64,000 bases of DNA, taken from Nitzschia sp. DOCU1 (Eukaryota > Bacillariophyta > Bacillariophyceae > Bacillariales > Bacillariaceae). The notes beneath the pieces are model-generated. The model had not been told where the DNA came from. It ran no database searches and worked only from the letters and a program-made list of their open reading frames with translations. The position numbers and the translations under genes are program-made. Location: positions 1,798,001-1,862,000 of the forward strand of contig OX595990.1 of assembly GCA_951394045.1 (NCBI GenBank). Direction: 5' to 3'. Below, piece after piece: positions 47,020-58,338 of the stretch (positions within the stretch are counted from its first letter, which is position 1; the number at the start of each line of letters is the position of its first letter).

Positions 47020-48471
47020 ATGAACGCACCTCCATTGTCTGTCAAGTCGAGAACGAACACAATGGAAATAGAACCCGAGGCCATGGGTCCGTCCCTCCAA
47101 GCGAGTCCCAGAGAGAATCGCGAGCCGGTGGAATCAGCAAATGTTGTCCTCTCGCCCTTGTCCCCTCTCGGATCGCCGACAGGTGGCACTTCGAGGCCCC
47201 GAAAGAACCGGAGAAAAGATAAAGAAACTAAGAATGGATTCGAGTCTGTGCAAGATGTAATTTTTGAGTCAATGAGAGAGACACAAAGAATGCGTCGTTC
47301 GCGAACCCAAAGCGGGTTAGAAACCAGCGTATTCTTCGACACGGTCAAAGACATTACCACAGTAGCATCAGGAACGATAGCATCCATCAAAGAGTGGACT
47401 AAGCAACATACTCACGAACAAGGACGGGAAGCACGTACACCTAACGGGAGCAGCGCGTTACCACACTCTCCCGTCAGCCAAGGCGAGCCTGATACTTCGA
47501 GCATAGAACGGTTTGGAGCTGTGGCCCACTCGGAGGCACACAGAAACAATATTTTGCAGGATCTGGCTTGGCCTTTTGCCGTGTGTGGACTCAATGTGCA
47601 TGCGAGATTGCCGGAGAAAAACAATCTTGCACCGCACATACACAAAGTCAAGGAGGTCGTGTCCAAGGCCGTGAACGGTGAAATCAACAACGCCGCTACG
47701 GGAATCTGGAAGTTTGCTGCTGGAAGCAAAGACGAGGATGACAACACAGTTGGAACGCTGGATACGTTACAGGAAGAAAACAACCAGATTCGTCGCCTTG
47801 GATCGTGGGGAACTGTGAATACTGCAGGAACCGGCGGTACAGGTGACACTGGCTTTAACAGTTTCGAACCTTCTCAGGCCCCTTCGGAAATCAATCTTGA
47901 CATCATGGAAGATGATGATGGAAATACTATTGACCCGGTCTTATTGCAGAAAGCGCAACAGACCAGAGAAAAGAGATCACAGAGACGAGAGAAGTTAGTG
48001 AAGTTCGACTACCCGCCTATAAAATCACTGCGGCAATGCCCTCGGCCAGATCCGAAAGATCTACCGGACCTTTTCTTCACTGAACACGAGCTTGATCAAA
48101 TAGAGGACGACCGATACTCTACCATGAGCACGGACGACATCGAAATTGTAGCCGTCTCGTCAAAGGCGGAAGAGACGCAAACTGACAAGGCAAGGTTCAA
48201 GAACTACAAATCACCAAAGGCAAAGCATACCCCGCATACTACAATTACCGAGTCCCCTCCATCTCAACTCAGTCCTTCGGATGGTCGAGAGCAGCCAGAA
48301 ACGGCCTGGAAGCAGACCAGAGGCCGAAGTGCTACGCCGTATAGACGCCGACACCATGAAGATGATGAGGAAGCTGACTTTCCAACACATCAAGCAAAGT
48401 CGCCCTCGAATAATGGCCGCCTTGTAAAAGGCGTCCAGATATATCTTCGCGAGCGATCTACGGGTGCCTGA
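47020..48471 (+). CDS. Uncharacterised, largely disordered protein
   Basis: The frame gives 483 aa from the first ATG (47020); it is open for 63 bp upstream from a GTG, so the start may be elsewhere or spliced. I do not recognise the family. It is rich in Ser, Pro, Glu and Arg and mostly looks disordered. There is a short glycine-threonine stretch (NTAGTGGTGDTG). The best candidate for a conserved motif is at about residues 325-365: KFDYPPIKSLR, then LPDLFFTEHELDQIEDDR. A similar hydrophobic-aromatic-acidic pattern (VPKLFYSTDEI) occurs in the unrelated-looking gene at 50.7-51.3 kb. No membrane segment or signal peptide is seen. Confidence 0.65.
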   Translation: MNAPPLSVKSRTNTMEIEPEAMGPSLQASPRENREPVESANVVLSPLSPLGSPTGGTSRPRKNRRKDKETKNGFESVQDVIFESMRETQRMRRSRTQSGLETSVFFDTVKDITTVASGTIASIKEWTKQHTHEQGREARTPNGSSALPHSPVSQGEPDTSSIERFGAVAHSEAHRNNILQDLAWPFAVCGLNVHARLPEKNNLAPHIHKVKEVVSKAVNGEINNAATGIWKFAAGSKDEDDNTVGTLDTLQEENNQIRRLGSWGTVNTAGTGGTGDTGFNSFEPSQAPSEINLDIMEDDDGNTIDPVLLQKAQQTREKRSQRREKLVKFDYPPIKSLRQCPRPDPKDLPDLFFTEHELDQIEDDRYSTMSTDDIEIVAVSSKAEETQTDKARFKNYKSPKAKHTPHTTITESPPSQLSPSDGREQPETAWKQTRGRSATPYRRRHHEDDEEADFPTHQAKSPSNNGRLVKGVQIYLRERSTGA

Positions 48472-49315
48472 GCCAGTTGGTCGTGAGCTTTTTTCGCTCA
48501 ATGCTACCGGCCATGAATGTTTACCTTAGACTTCCAAGGTTGTATCTTGTTCACGCACCTTGCGTATTCCCTTTTTGGCTTACGGCGGGTAGTGTGGTAA
48601 GGTGATACACATCATTCACTCCACGGTACCTTGTCACCTTTAGCTCACGTCTTCGTGGGTCCACGAAGAAGTTTGTCTGTGGGTATGTTTGAAATCGTTG
48701 CTAGATGCAATAAGCTAAACAACTTTTCAGGCAAGTGAGAATTCCCAAGTAGGAACTGTTTGAGACAACACATCTGTAGCCAAAAGGCCGTCTCGGGAAG
48801 TCCATAGCTTGCAATCTAGTAGTAGACATCCACTCTTTGCTGCTTTAGTATCTGCTAGTCATATCATTCCTGAGTACGGCCATTGAGTGTATAATAGTAC
48901 CGGGATTGAACCGTACCTCCGGTAGCTACAGTACGATCCTTCTACATTCTAAAGGGTGTAGGGATAGGCACGCCGCAATTTATCATAGGAGGATACGTAG
49001 TCTGGATGCATGTGCGGTTTCGTACGTACTATCGTATCGTGCGGTACTGTCTGTATGATACCTGGTAGGTACCATTAAAAATATGCGCGCGAAGAAATTG
49101 ATGCCTGCCCTCTCTTCGAAAGTCTCGACAGTTCGTGGTCAGGAATGACTGTCGACCGCGCAAGCACCGAAATAGAGCAACCGGGCCGCACTGCTGCTGC
49201 TGCTGCGACGAGAAACAAACAACGACGCATTCACTCTTCATTCTCAAGCATCAACAAAACTCTGGCTCAACTTTCTCGTTGTTTTCCAGTGTGACTATAG
49301 AGGAGTCGTTGCATC
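48472..49315. other. Intergenic region with CTG microsatellite
   Basis: About 840 bp between two tandem + strand genes. A CTG trinucleotide run lies at about 49187-49205, in the presumed 5' UTR of the TPR gene. Otherwise I see no gene or RNA. Confidence 0.5.
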
Positions 49316-50370
49316 ATGACAAACGCAAAAGCGGAAGCACTCAAAAACGAAGGGAATGCCTTCTTTAAGTCTGGCAAGTATCGAGAAGCTATCGGCAAGT
49401 ACAAGGAGGCCACGGCCGTAGATCCTAGTGTCCCCTCCTACTGGTCCAATATGGCCGCATGTCATGAAAAGCTGCGTGAGTACGAGGAAATGCAAGAAGC
49501 CGCTCGTCAGTGCATCTTAGCAGACAGGAATTTCGTCAAGGGGTACTTCCGGTTGGCTGTGGCTCAAAAGGCTCTGAATGATCTTCCAAACTGTATCAAG
49601 ACCTTGGAGAACGGTCTTGGCATCGACGCCAGCAACTCCGACCTCAAAAAGATGAAAAAGGAAATCACCGAGTTGCAACGTGGAGAACAAGTTGCCGCCT
49701 ACTGCGCCAAAGCTCAGGAACAAATGCAAAATGGAGATATCGGAGCGGCTATGAAGACTCTTGAGCTCGCCAGCCGCTTGGACGCCGGGAACCCCGACAT
49801 CGAGAAAATGATGAAAAAGATCAAGCCCAAGTGGGAAGCCATGGAAAAGAAGCGCAAAGCTAGCTTAAGTCCCGTAGAAAAATTCAAAGAGAAGGGAGAC
49901 GAATGCTACAAAAATGCCAACTTTGAAGAAGCGATTGTCCACTACACGAAAGCCCTCGACCAGCTTGTCAAGGATGGCAAGGGCGGGTCAGACCTGGCTC
50001 TCAAGGCGTACTCCAATCGTGCAGGTGAGTACGATCGAACAGCTCTCTCATTTTCATATTAATGCGATCCACCCATCTTACTCCCTTCTTTCCGTTTTCA
50101 GCCTGCTACAAGCAAATCTCCAACTTTGATGGCGTAATTGCCGACTCGACCGCTGTCCTGGAAGTGGAACCTCAAAACGTTAAGGCCTTGGTCCGACGCG
50201 CGCAGGCGTTTGAGGGTGTTGAGCGCTATCGATTCGCACTTCAAGACGTCAAGACTGTTTTGGCGATGCCGTATAGTCAAGTAGGGAAGACGAACTTTGA
50301 CCTTTGCAATGGCATGCAACACCGGCTCAACCGAACCGTCGCTCAACTCAAGAAAATGAACAGTTCGTAA
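49316..50370 (+). CDS. TPR-repeat co-chaperone-like protein
   Basis: Two exons, 49316-50024 and 50102-50370, with a 77-bp GT-AG intron in phase 1; 325 aa. The sequence holds at least two TPR blocks. One is at the N terminus (ALKNEGNAFFKSGKYREAIGKY). The other spans the exon junction (FKEKGDECYKNANFEEAIVHY, then LKAYSNRAACYKQ). The carboxylate-clamp residues typical of Hsp70/Hsp90-binding TPRs (K-N in the first helix, N in YSNRAACY) are present in the second block. STI1/HOP, TTC1 and similar co-chaperones are the nearest types. It has no other domain and no targeting signal. The partner cannot be named from sequence. Confidence 0.85.
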
Positions 50371-50683
50371 AGGGTGGTTTCCCGACGCTGCGTTTGGCAG
50401 AAAATGTAGCTATAAAACTACCATCCTTTAGGTTCTATACTGTACAACGTAGATGGCACGCAGCATAACCTTTTTCTATTAGAGCAACAAAAACTTGTGT
50501 CACTTCACAAAGTAAGATGAGGCTACGTCGGGTCCATGCGTACGTATCTCAAGTCTCTCGCAAGCGCCAGGTGCATTTTCTCTCATGAGCTGCCGCCATT
50601 TCCCGGCGAGACCGCAGTTGGCGAAAACCCTTTTAAGAGCAGAGGAGAATAGGGAGTCTAATTCTGGATCTCGATCTGGTAAG
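50371..50683. other. Convergent intergenic region
   Basis: It lies between the 3' ends of the TPR gene (+) and an unknown - strand gene. Nothing beyond presumed 3' UTR sequence is seen. Confidence 0.55.
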
Positions 50684-51323
50684 CTACATTTCGCCCTCCG
50701 CGGTTCCAGGTGTACCAACTTTCGTCAGCGCCACCTGCATTTGTTGTAATGACATAGCTGCTGCCATTCCTGCCGGAGCGGTCATGCTTGACCTATAGAC
50801 AACAACAAAACCCGTGAGTTCCCCGATGACGATGCTTGCAACCATCGACAGAAACAGCCAATTCAACTCGCCTTGTTCTTCTTGGCGGCTGCCGACCACG
50901 TCCGCCGTCAGTCCTAGCAGGACCTGCATTCGATCTTGACCTGGCTGGGGCATTCCGTTGGCGTTCCCGCTCTGGTCTCTGCCTGGGTTGTGGTGTTTGA
51001 GATTCAGATGCCGATTCCTGTGGTGTTATTGACTTGGCTTCGGATCTAGGGCTTCGAATCGGGGATAGCTCCGTTCGGCTAACCTTTTCTAGCGATTTTC
51101 GTCGAAAATGCCTTCTTCCACCGGCGTCACCCTCCACTTCGAACATATCTTGACCCTCCGAAGAGACAGAGTCTACAACTCCGGATAATTCTAGCATGGC
51201 CATTTCCTTCATGGAAGAAATTTCATCCGTGCTGTAAAATAACTTTGGCACCTGCGAAGGCGAAAGGGGTGGGATAACAAATTCCTCGTCCTCCTTGTCT
51301 GTGAACGATACTTTCGACGGCAT
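50684..51323 (-). CDS. Uncharacterised protein, two overlapping frames, probably one membrane segment
   Basis: Translation from ATG 51323 begins MPSKVSFTDKEDEEF and contains VPKLFYSTDEISSMKEMA, then a Ser/Arg/Pro-rich stretch, ending at 50793. A second frame (open to the stop at 50684) overlaps it and contains a hydrophobic segment, WLFLSMVASIVIGELTGFVVVY, that looks like a real membrane helix. I think the two are one gene. They would be joined by an intron with weak sites (a GTGACG donor and a CCCAG acceptor is one option) or split by a frameshift. I do not recognise the family. The C-terminal membrane helix would suggest a tail-anchored protein. Confidence 0.45.
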
Positions 51324-51981
51324 CTGAAAACAGTTCTATGGTTTTGTCTATTGATGTCGCAGGGGAAAGCTGCCTTCACGATAGCATCAGCTCTTCCACC
51401 GGATTTACCTGGTACAACGTATGGATCATTGTAGCACGTGAACCGGTATCGATAAAATAGTGTAGCCAAAAAAGGCGGCATCTGTTTAGAATAGAGAGAT
51501 GACCTCTCGGCCACTGCGCAAGGTATCATTAAATGTGTGTGAAGGATCGAAAAAGGGGAAACCGCGAAATGATTCTCCCATGAAGGATTTGAGGGGAGAC
51601 GCCCCCGCTTAGCCAGCCGCCACAACAGCCATCACTGGTACTTTGCGTACCATACATAGAGAATCTTTCTGATGACCGCCCGTGTGCCGCGGTTCGGCAT
51701 CAGGCAGGACGTGTACTAGCAGGTGACCAGTGTACCTGGTATCATAGGAACAACGTGTCTCCAGCATCGCATACTGTATGATAGAGCGCGAGGAGAAGTT
51801 AGTGCTGGGCGTGACATCCAGGATCGGCAGTGATTCGGTAATAAAGTAGAACATTACCTACTTTCGTTTCGAACTCAAGCCGGTAGATACTCCGGACGGT
51901 AGCGGTACCTCCCAGATTTCAAGTGAGCGGGAAAGGTTGATAATATACCAGTGCATTAGGCTTCGCCGCAAACCCCACTCC
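51324..51981. promoter_or_regulatory. Divergent intergenic region
   Basis: About 660 bp between divergent starts of two unknown genes. No repeat, RNA or small gene is supported. A 5' exon of either gene could be hidden here. Confidence 0.4.
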
Positions 51982-52857
51982 ATGATGATGTCGAGGGGCG
52001 GCGATCGCAGTCTGGGCAACGTGCCCGAAACGGATGGCGCTGTCTGCCTTGGAGTAGATGGACTGGTTTTTGATATATCTAATTTGAGTGCTGGCGGTTC
52101 CAAAACCGGCCGCCATGTTGCCCCCGCGATGAATTACAAGAAGGAACGCCCGACTCTAAAGCTGTATCCATCAGCGGGCTCTGTGATTCGAGATATTGGT
52201 CACATCTTTAAGGAGATGGAGTCACTAGATGTCATTAGCAGCAGCGATGCGCCTTCCTCCAGCTCGTTCGCAGAAAGAAATCATCCCGAGCCACCCCGGA
52301 GAAGTAGTGTGCAACGAACTGCATCTCGGGAATTGGAGAAAAACGACTATCAGCACCGAGCGGTGAGAAGTATGGAGTCCGAGCCTGCACCCAAGAATCC
52401 AACACATGCAGCACACGCTCTCGAAAAGGATCGATTCGAATTGCCGGAAGCAAGATCGAATAGACCAGGCTTGCGCTCTGAATACGCTAGAGTTGCCGCT
52501 AAACCCCAAGCCCGGGTTAGCGTGATGTCAGACAGTGACGACGATGACGCCAATTTCAAGCAACCGCCCACAAAACGGATAGAAATCGAAGTGAGTCCTG
52601 GAGTATTCTTACCGATGCGTGGGGCGGACGAGACAGAACTGGCGGTGAGACGAGGTGACGTACACCAAACCGCTTGCGCCTGCTGCCAAAGCTTGTTGTA
52701 CTGTATAAAGGCGGCAGAATATTTGTATTGCCCAAACTGCCGCATTATTGGACCTGTTTCTGTCTATACGATTAGCAGCAGCGATTCGATCGGTGGTGTC
52801 GGTTTGGGGCTCACAGAAGAAGCAATGAGCGATGTAATCGCCAAGATCCACGGATAA
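51982..52857 (+). CDS. Uncharacterised protein with C-terminal zinc-ribbon-like motif
   Basis: The gene gives 291 aa from the first ATG (51982, a run of three Met codons). The frame upstream is open only from a TTG. The middle is charged and Ser/Arg-rich. Near residues 230-255 a CxxC (CACC) and a CPNC pair about 20 residues apart, with aromatic residues between (AAEYLYCPNC), form a zinc-ribbon-like unit. The last 40 residues are Gly/Ser-rich and then a short helix. I do not know the function. Zinc ribbons of this kind occur in transcription and RNA-related proteins, but the rest gives no hint. Confidence 0.6.
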   Translation: MMMSRGGDRSLGNVPETDGAVCLGVDGLVFDISNLSAGGSKTGRHVAPAMNYKKERPTLKLYPSAGSVIRDIGHIFKEMESLDVISSSDAPSSSSFAERNHPEPPRRSSVQRTASRELEKNDYQHRAVRSMESEPAPKNPTHAAHALEKDRFELPEARSNRPGLRSEYARVAAKPQARVSVMSDSDDDDANFKQPPTKRIEIEVSPGVFLPMRGADETELAVRRGDVHQTACACCQSLLYCIKAAEYLYCPNCRIIGPVSVYTISSSDSIGGVGLGLTEEAMSDVIAKIHG

Positions 52858-53004
52858 AGGCACTGGGCGTTGCAAAGGGGGGCTTGGCGAAGAACTCCTG
52901 TAGTATAGTTGGTTAACGTACATGCAAGAATACAGAGAAGGGATAGCAGTATATCATATTGAACCCATTAATCTATCTAAGCTGCACATTTTCATCATCC
53001 TGTC

Positions 53005-56000
53005 TCAAATCTTCTGCTTCTTGGAAAAATGAGCAAGAACGTTCTCGTCGATTATTCTTATACTCGTGACGATGTCCTTGGAATATTGGTTTGATTCTCT
53101 TAAAACGTCACCTAAGTTGCGAGAAACGAAGCTGTCGTTTCCCCACTCGTCGCCTGCGGGGCAACGTCGTTCAGACGACATTGCTGAAAAGTGCCCAGGT
53201 GTAAACACCTGAGGGCGCCAAACAAGTCCAATCACTTCGGGACAATATTCGTTGAAGAAAAACACAGCATGCTCACCAAGACGCTTTTGCAGCGTTGCCA
53301 CGAGCTCTTGGACGGGCTGCCATGCTGGAATGACCGCGGATTTCGACTTTTCCGCTAGATTGCGATAAACCTTTTGCCTAAGGGTCTTGGGGCCTGCTGA
53401 AAACGCCTTGAAACTCCTTGTGAAGGAACTTTCCATCGATCCTCCTTCGTCGATGTCGGAGATGCCAAGGTTGCCGGCAGTTGAGCTTGTGTCCTCGTCC
53501 ACGACGAAGGACGGCCCAACCCGCATGAGTACACTGTAAGTCATGAAAGACGCCGAGGTTTCACGGAAAATGGCTTGCCAATCCATATCGTCAAAACGAA
53601 ACAGACTCCTGTGCATGTACTCGTAGGACCGCTTCGCAAGATGAACCACCCTGCTCAACACTACACGTTCAGGTGATAGAACGCTAGGTTGCCATTTTTC
53701 ATCTGTTCCATCGAGACCTCTGTTGTAGGAAGCTACAACGTACATAGCAGGTTCACCATCGTTTGCTTTACCCCGAAGCTTTTCAAACGTCTGATAGATG
53801 TCGTTGTACTCATCTTCTGAAATATGGCCACGTGGGTCGACCACTAACGGCTCTCTACTCAGGGTGAATTCAAAGTGAGACGGACCCTAGTGATCGCGCG
53901 AATCTGCATTGAAATTCCTTACCTTGCCCAGTCATGGTTTGCCAGCAAATGTAGCAATCGTAGGAAACCAGCAGCAACGGTGGCTGGTGGGTTCAAAAAG
54001 ACACTTGTGTCGGAGTACAGTTTGGCCACAATTAGTTCAACCAGGTCAGTGCCAATATGACCGGACAGGAGGTGGCTCGCTACCCACCGCATGGCGACTC
54101 GCACAACGGATGCCGCAGAGGGATGAAGAGTGTGGACTGCGTGGACGGTGGAGTGATGACGCGATGCCAGTACGTGGCGCCTTGTCAGATCTTCCAAAAG
54201 TTGCAATGCTGCTGGGCTGGGCGTCACGAGTCTCTGCAGCATCTGGATTTCTGGATCCGCCCTGACGAAAATTCGGAAACAGTAACCTTTGTAGCCAATA
54301 TCGGCATACGTGGGACATACCGTAATCAAACCATCAAAGTCCTTGTTGCCGCATGTTTCGATGCCATTCGCTAACTGTACGAGCATTGCAGTCTTCGCAG
54401 CACCAATGGATCGTAAGTCCGTGGGCCATTTCGAAGAGGCCCCGAACCTGACTTGAACCAGTATAGGATCGAACATGACTGCTCCAGAGACGTACTTTCC
54501 TGATGTTGCCGGTCCGCCAAGGAGCGGGTGTGGAGCAGAGGGGAAGAGTTCAGAATATCGAAGGCTTGGTGATAAAGGCTCCACGGCGTCGATGGGGAGA
54601 GGAAGTCCGAGCGAGGAAGACCGTAAACTTCCAGTCGCAGGCTGCTCCGAGCTTCGTCGCAAGAATTCAGATAGGCTTTCAAAAGCTTTGATGATTTGGC
54701 GATGTGCGGAAAGAGGATCAGAGTTAAAATTGCTCCGCCCAGAAATGCTATCAATGGTAGAAAGGAAGCTGGGGAAGGCAGAAACGACCTCTGCTGTCGA
54801 GCCATGGTGCAAAGAAACAAGATGCCCCACGATCTTCTCCACATAACCACCATTCCACTTCTGATGATTTTGGAAGCCTAATTCGTCGCAGTCGTTCCAG
54901 ACGACTGCATGGACGATGGCACCATCCTTGAATCGACGTAGTTGCGCCCTTTTGCCCCATAGATCGAGAAAATGTTTCACGTCATCATGACTTTCCGAAG
55001 GAGGCCCCCGGTCGACGACTCTCTGGCTCGTCTCCTCGTTGAGGGAGAGTCCGACAACGATTTCGTCTCCGCCCACGGGAGACTGCAACCAAGTACTTCT
55101 TGATTGTTTGAACTCTTCCACTGGCGCGGTTACGTACTGATCTGTCTGTACTGCCACCCCAGAAAAATCCCCATTTCCATTGCTCAATATCCTCATTGCA
55201 TGAATCCTGTTTCCGAGTCCCCACTCCAGTTTTTGAAGTAGTTGGCGCGCCGAAAACTCCCAATCGCCACAAGCATTTGTTGACTTAACTGACACCCGAA
55301 AGTATAGATCCCACTGCTGCCAGAACCTTGCCTGCTGCATGAAAAGTGTCTCGAACGAAAATCTTGGTATCTTCAAGGCCTCCAGGCTCTTTTTGGCGTG
55401 GCAAACCAAGACCTTCATGTAGTTGGGCGAGACCCCGCCGAGATAGTTATAGGTCATTGTGGGGTCCAGGAAGACTGGTCCCAGCATATAACAATCAGTC
55501 CATGAGTAAGCCTCCAGGAGAGTTTTCGGGTCGTCGGCCGAAACCGGAGATTCTTCTGTTTGTTTTGCGTATTGGCTACAAATAGCCGCCAACTTGACGG
55601 TGGTGCTCTCGTCGTAACCAGTTTTCGGCAGGACCAAAACTGCTCTTTGTCGCCTCGCATTTACTCGCGTTTGATACTCTTGACCTTGAGCTACGTGCTG
55701 CGATGGACGTTCCTTTTCTTCCTCCCCTAGCCAGTTTGTAGTGGCCCAATGGTGCAGCACGACAGTAAAAATTTGAATCGGGGTCATTCGAGGATTGATA
55801 TGATGCGTGCGAAAGAGATATACCATGAGCAGCGCAACGCTATTCTTATCCCAGCCATCATGGTTTCTCCAGAGGCCCCGCTGAAGTCCCCAGACCTGTA
55901 GTAAGACCAAGGCTTCATGAAAGCATCTGTTGTGATCCAACAAATCCTTAAGATGTTCGTCCACGAAGTCGTGGCGCGTGTCATACAGCAAACAGTGATT

Positions 56001-56758
56001 ATAGAATTGGCTCTTTGCTCCTTTCTCCTTGGTATTGTTTCTATTCGGTACCAGCCTCAGTCTCGGCATCCAATCTATAGATTTGATTCCGAAGTGCAGG
56101 TCTACGTAGAATTTCGGGCTTTGTTTCTTCTTCGCGGGCGGCTGTAGGCGCAAGATAGGTGGGCGATTCGATCCGTTTATCCAAACAAATTCGACCTTGC
56201 CAATCTTCTCTGATTTGTTCGTAAGTGCCCGAGCTACTTTAGTCATCACGATATGCCGTTTCTGGTGAAATCCAATCTGTTAGCATCGATTCGGCGCTAC
56301 GAGAACCCCCAACCTCGGAAACTTACGTCGAAGTACCTGTAGTTCATGTAGTCCTTCCCAGAAAAAAGATTCGACGGCATCAAAACCATACACTCAAACG
56401 TAGGAAGTACTCGAGCATTCCCAGACTTTTTTGTCCAACCAAGGCGTGCCTTTGTGCACCCAAAGGGCTCCATCGACAAGCCAGACTGGTCCGAATTTAG
56501 TTCGACAGAAACCGGCTTGTCAGCTAATTCGCGAAAATTCTTCTCTACCACCGAGACATTTGAGATTGCTTTTGCAAGGGATTGAAAGTATTCTTGTATG
56601 ATGATAGTCCATTTATGACCTTCTACATCCAATTGGCACTCTTCCAACAGTTCGGAAACTTGCATTCTGAGCAGGTTGGACCGGTGTAGATCCAAAGTCG
56701 ACGAGGTGTCAATAGCTCCCAGGAGCCCAGCATCTTCGGCTACGGAATGAGTAACCAT
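53005..56758 (-). CDS. NOL6: NOL6 / Utp22 (Nrap) ribosome-biogenesis protein
   Basis: Three exons: 56758-56327, 56261-53923 and 53854-53005, joined at GT-AG introns of 65 and 68 bp; 1206 aa. The length fits human NOL6 and yeast Utp22. The first junction restores DYMNYRYFDKRHIV, which in the family reads DYLNHRYFHKRA. The second restores FLRLLHLLANHDWAREPLVVDPRG. The middle exon shows Nrap-domain blocks such as ALVLLQVWGLQRGLW. NOL6/Utp22 belongs to the UTP-C subcomplex of the 90S pre-ribosome and is needed for early 18S rRNA processing in the nucleolus. It is built from degenerate nucleotidyltransferase and poly(A)-polymerase-like domains and is not thought to be catalytic. The start chosen is the first ATG; the family's basic N terminus is short here. 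Confidence 0.9.
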
Positions 56759-57233
56759 CCTGGATTTTATGGTCAAGACGGTTGTCTTGTGGCGGTGCTT
56801 CAAAGTGAAAAAGAAACTTGTGTTACTGTACGAGGGAACTGCACTTTTATCGTACTACAATCATTTTTGTTCTTGCTACGGCAGCAATAGGAACAGGAAC
56901 AGGAGGAATCATGAGACCCGATCGGGAAAAAATGAATGGATTCCGCCATCAGGTTATGGGAACTATCTAATCGAATGAGTCGATTGTCCTTAAATCCATC
57001 CTCGCCGCTCCCACCCGCTCGACCTCGACAGAGGGAGAGACGAGAAAAAGTGAAACCTCCCCTTTTGCTTCTTTCCTTCTCCCCAGCAGGCTCTCCTCCC
57101 ACCATAGCACACACAAAAGTGAGGAAAGCAGAGTACGTCTACGCCTAATCCTCCGTCCACGACCTTAAAGAACTCGTGGTCTTCTGGCAAGAAAGATTCT
57201 GGGGCAAGAACAGGACACAAGAAAACTTTCAAG
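56759..57233. promoter_or_regulatory. Divergent intergenic region, NOL6 / TIM17
   Basis: A 475-bp spacer with the 5' ends of two housekeeping genes. No repeats or RNA genes are seen and no promoter element could be assigned. Confidence 0.45.
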
Positions 57234-57908
57234 ATGCCACGTCAATCTGGAATGGCCGATCGTGAACCTTGCCCGTGGAGAATCGTGGACGATGTAGGAG
57301 GAGCCTTTTGCATGGGAAATATTGGCGGCGGAATCTGGCATTCAATCAAGGGCGCGCGGATGGCTCCTGCCGGAGCACGTTTTGCTGGCTCATTATCCTC
57401 TGTCCAGGCACGGGCTCCCGTTCTGGGTGGCCAGTTCGCCGTCTGGGGTGGCCTCTTTGCCTGTTGCGATTGCTCACTAACCGCTATCAGGCAGAAGGAA
57501 GATCCGTGGAACTCTATCATCAGCGGCGCAGCAACTGGTGGCGTCTTGGCAGCACGCGCGGGCCCGAGGGCCATGGCCAGTGCCGCGCTTGTCGGAGGAG
57601 TGCTTCTGGCGTTGATCGAGGGTATGGGAATTATGTTCACGAAGATGACGGCTCCTCCTTCGCCGGATGATTTGCTCGCGCAACAGGCAATGGATCCTAC
57701 TGCACCCCCAACTGCGGGCGGTTTGTTTCCAAGCATTGGTGGACCTGGAACTAGCAATCCTCTCACTACCGCCCCCCCACCAGCCCCGTCGGAAAGTGAG
57801 CCGACACCTTATCCTGGTATGGAGACAACATTTTCAACCGAGTCATCTTCGTCGTCGAATGAAGGCACCAGTGGCTCGTGGTGGCCGTTCGGTAGTCAGA
57901 GCACATAA
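57234..57908 (+). CDS. TIM17: TIM17, mitochondrial inner-membrane import channel subunit
   Basis: Single-exon gene of 224 aa. It begins [20 protein letters not shown], typical of TIM17, including the conserved PCPWRIVDD. Four hydrophobic helices follow with the family Gly-rich packing motifs ([33 protein letters not shown]). In the TIM23 complex Tim17 forms the presequence translocation path. Compared with the yeast protein it has a long Pro/Ser/Thr-rich C-terminal extension from about residue 140 to the end, which would lie in the intermembrane space and ends with WWPFGS. TIM22 or TIM23 are less likely given the N terminus. Confidence 0.93.
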   Translation: MPRQSGMADREPCPWRIVDDVGGAFCMGNIGGGIWHSIKGARMAPAGARFAGSLSSVQARAPVLGGQFAVWGGLFACCDCSLTAIRQKEDPWNSIISGAATGGVLAARAGPRAMASAALVGGVLLALIEGMGIMFTKMTAPPSPDDLLAQQAMDPTAPPTAGGLFPSIGGPGTSNPLTTAPPPAPSESEPTPYPGMETTFSTESSSSSNEGTSGSWWPFGSQST

Positions 57909-58338
57909 GAAGAAAATTTTAGCATCCATTCGCGAAATGTGGATGGTTCTTGACTGTACTGTCTGTATGATATTCGCTGTACTCGCAAATCTGCGGGTAC
58001 GACTTGCGGCTGTCCGACTTGATGCTTTCCCCTGTCTTTCCTCGGTGCAGTAATTACCATTTAATCCAGAGTCTTCATTGCTGTGTGCGGCTTAGAAGTT
58101 ATCGTAGAATACCTTCTTCAACAAGTGCTGTCAATTGTCTCTGGAAAGGGGTGTCCCATTACTACCGAATCTGAGTCGAGCCAATACAAAATTGGTTGCG
58201 GTATTTGTCTACCGTCGGGTGCCCGGTCGAGGTAGCCATGCTGCGGGTGTAGAGTAGTGGACAGCCGGTGCTGTGCAGAAGGCAGATAGAGTCCTCCTGG
58301 TTGCTCGCATGCTGTATGACGACAAGAGTACTTCGTAA
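57909..58338. other. Intergenic region
   Basis: It lies between the TIM17 stop and the Crypton/GCR1-like fragment. I looked here for the tyrosine recombinase catalytic core expected upstream of a Crypton-type C terminus and could not see it in any frame. Confidence 0.5.
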
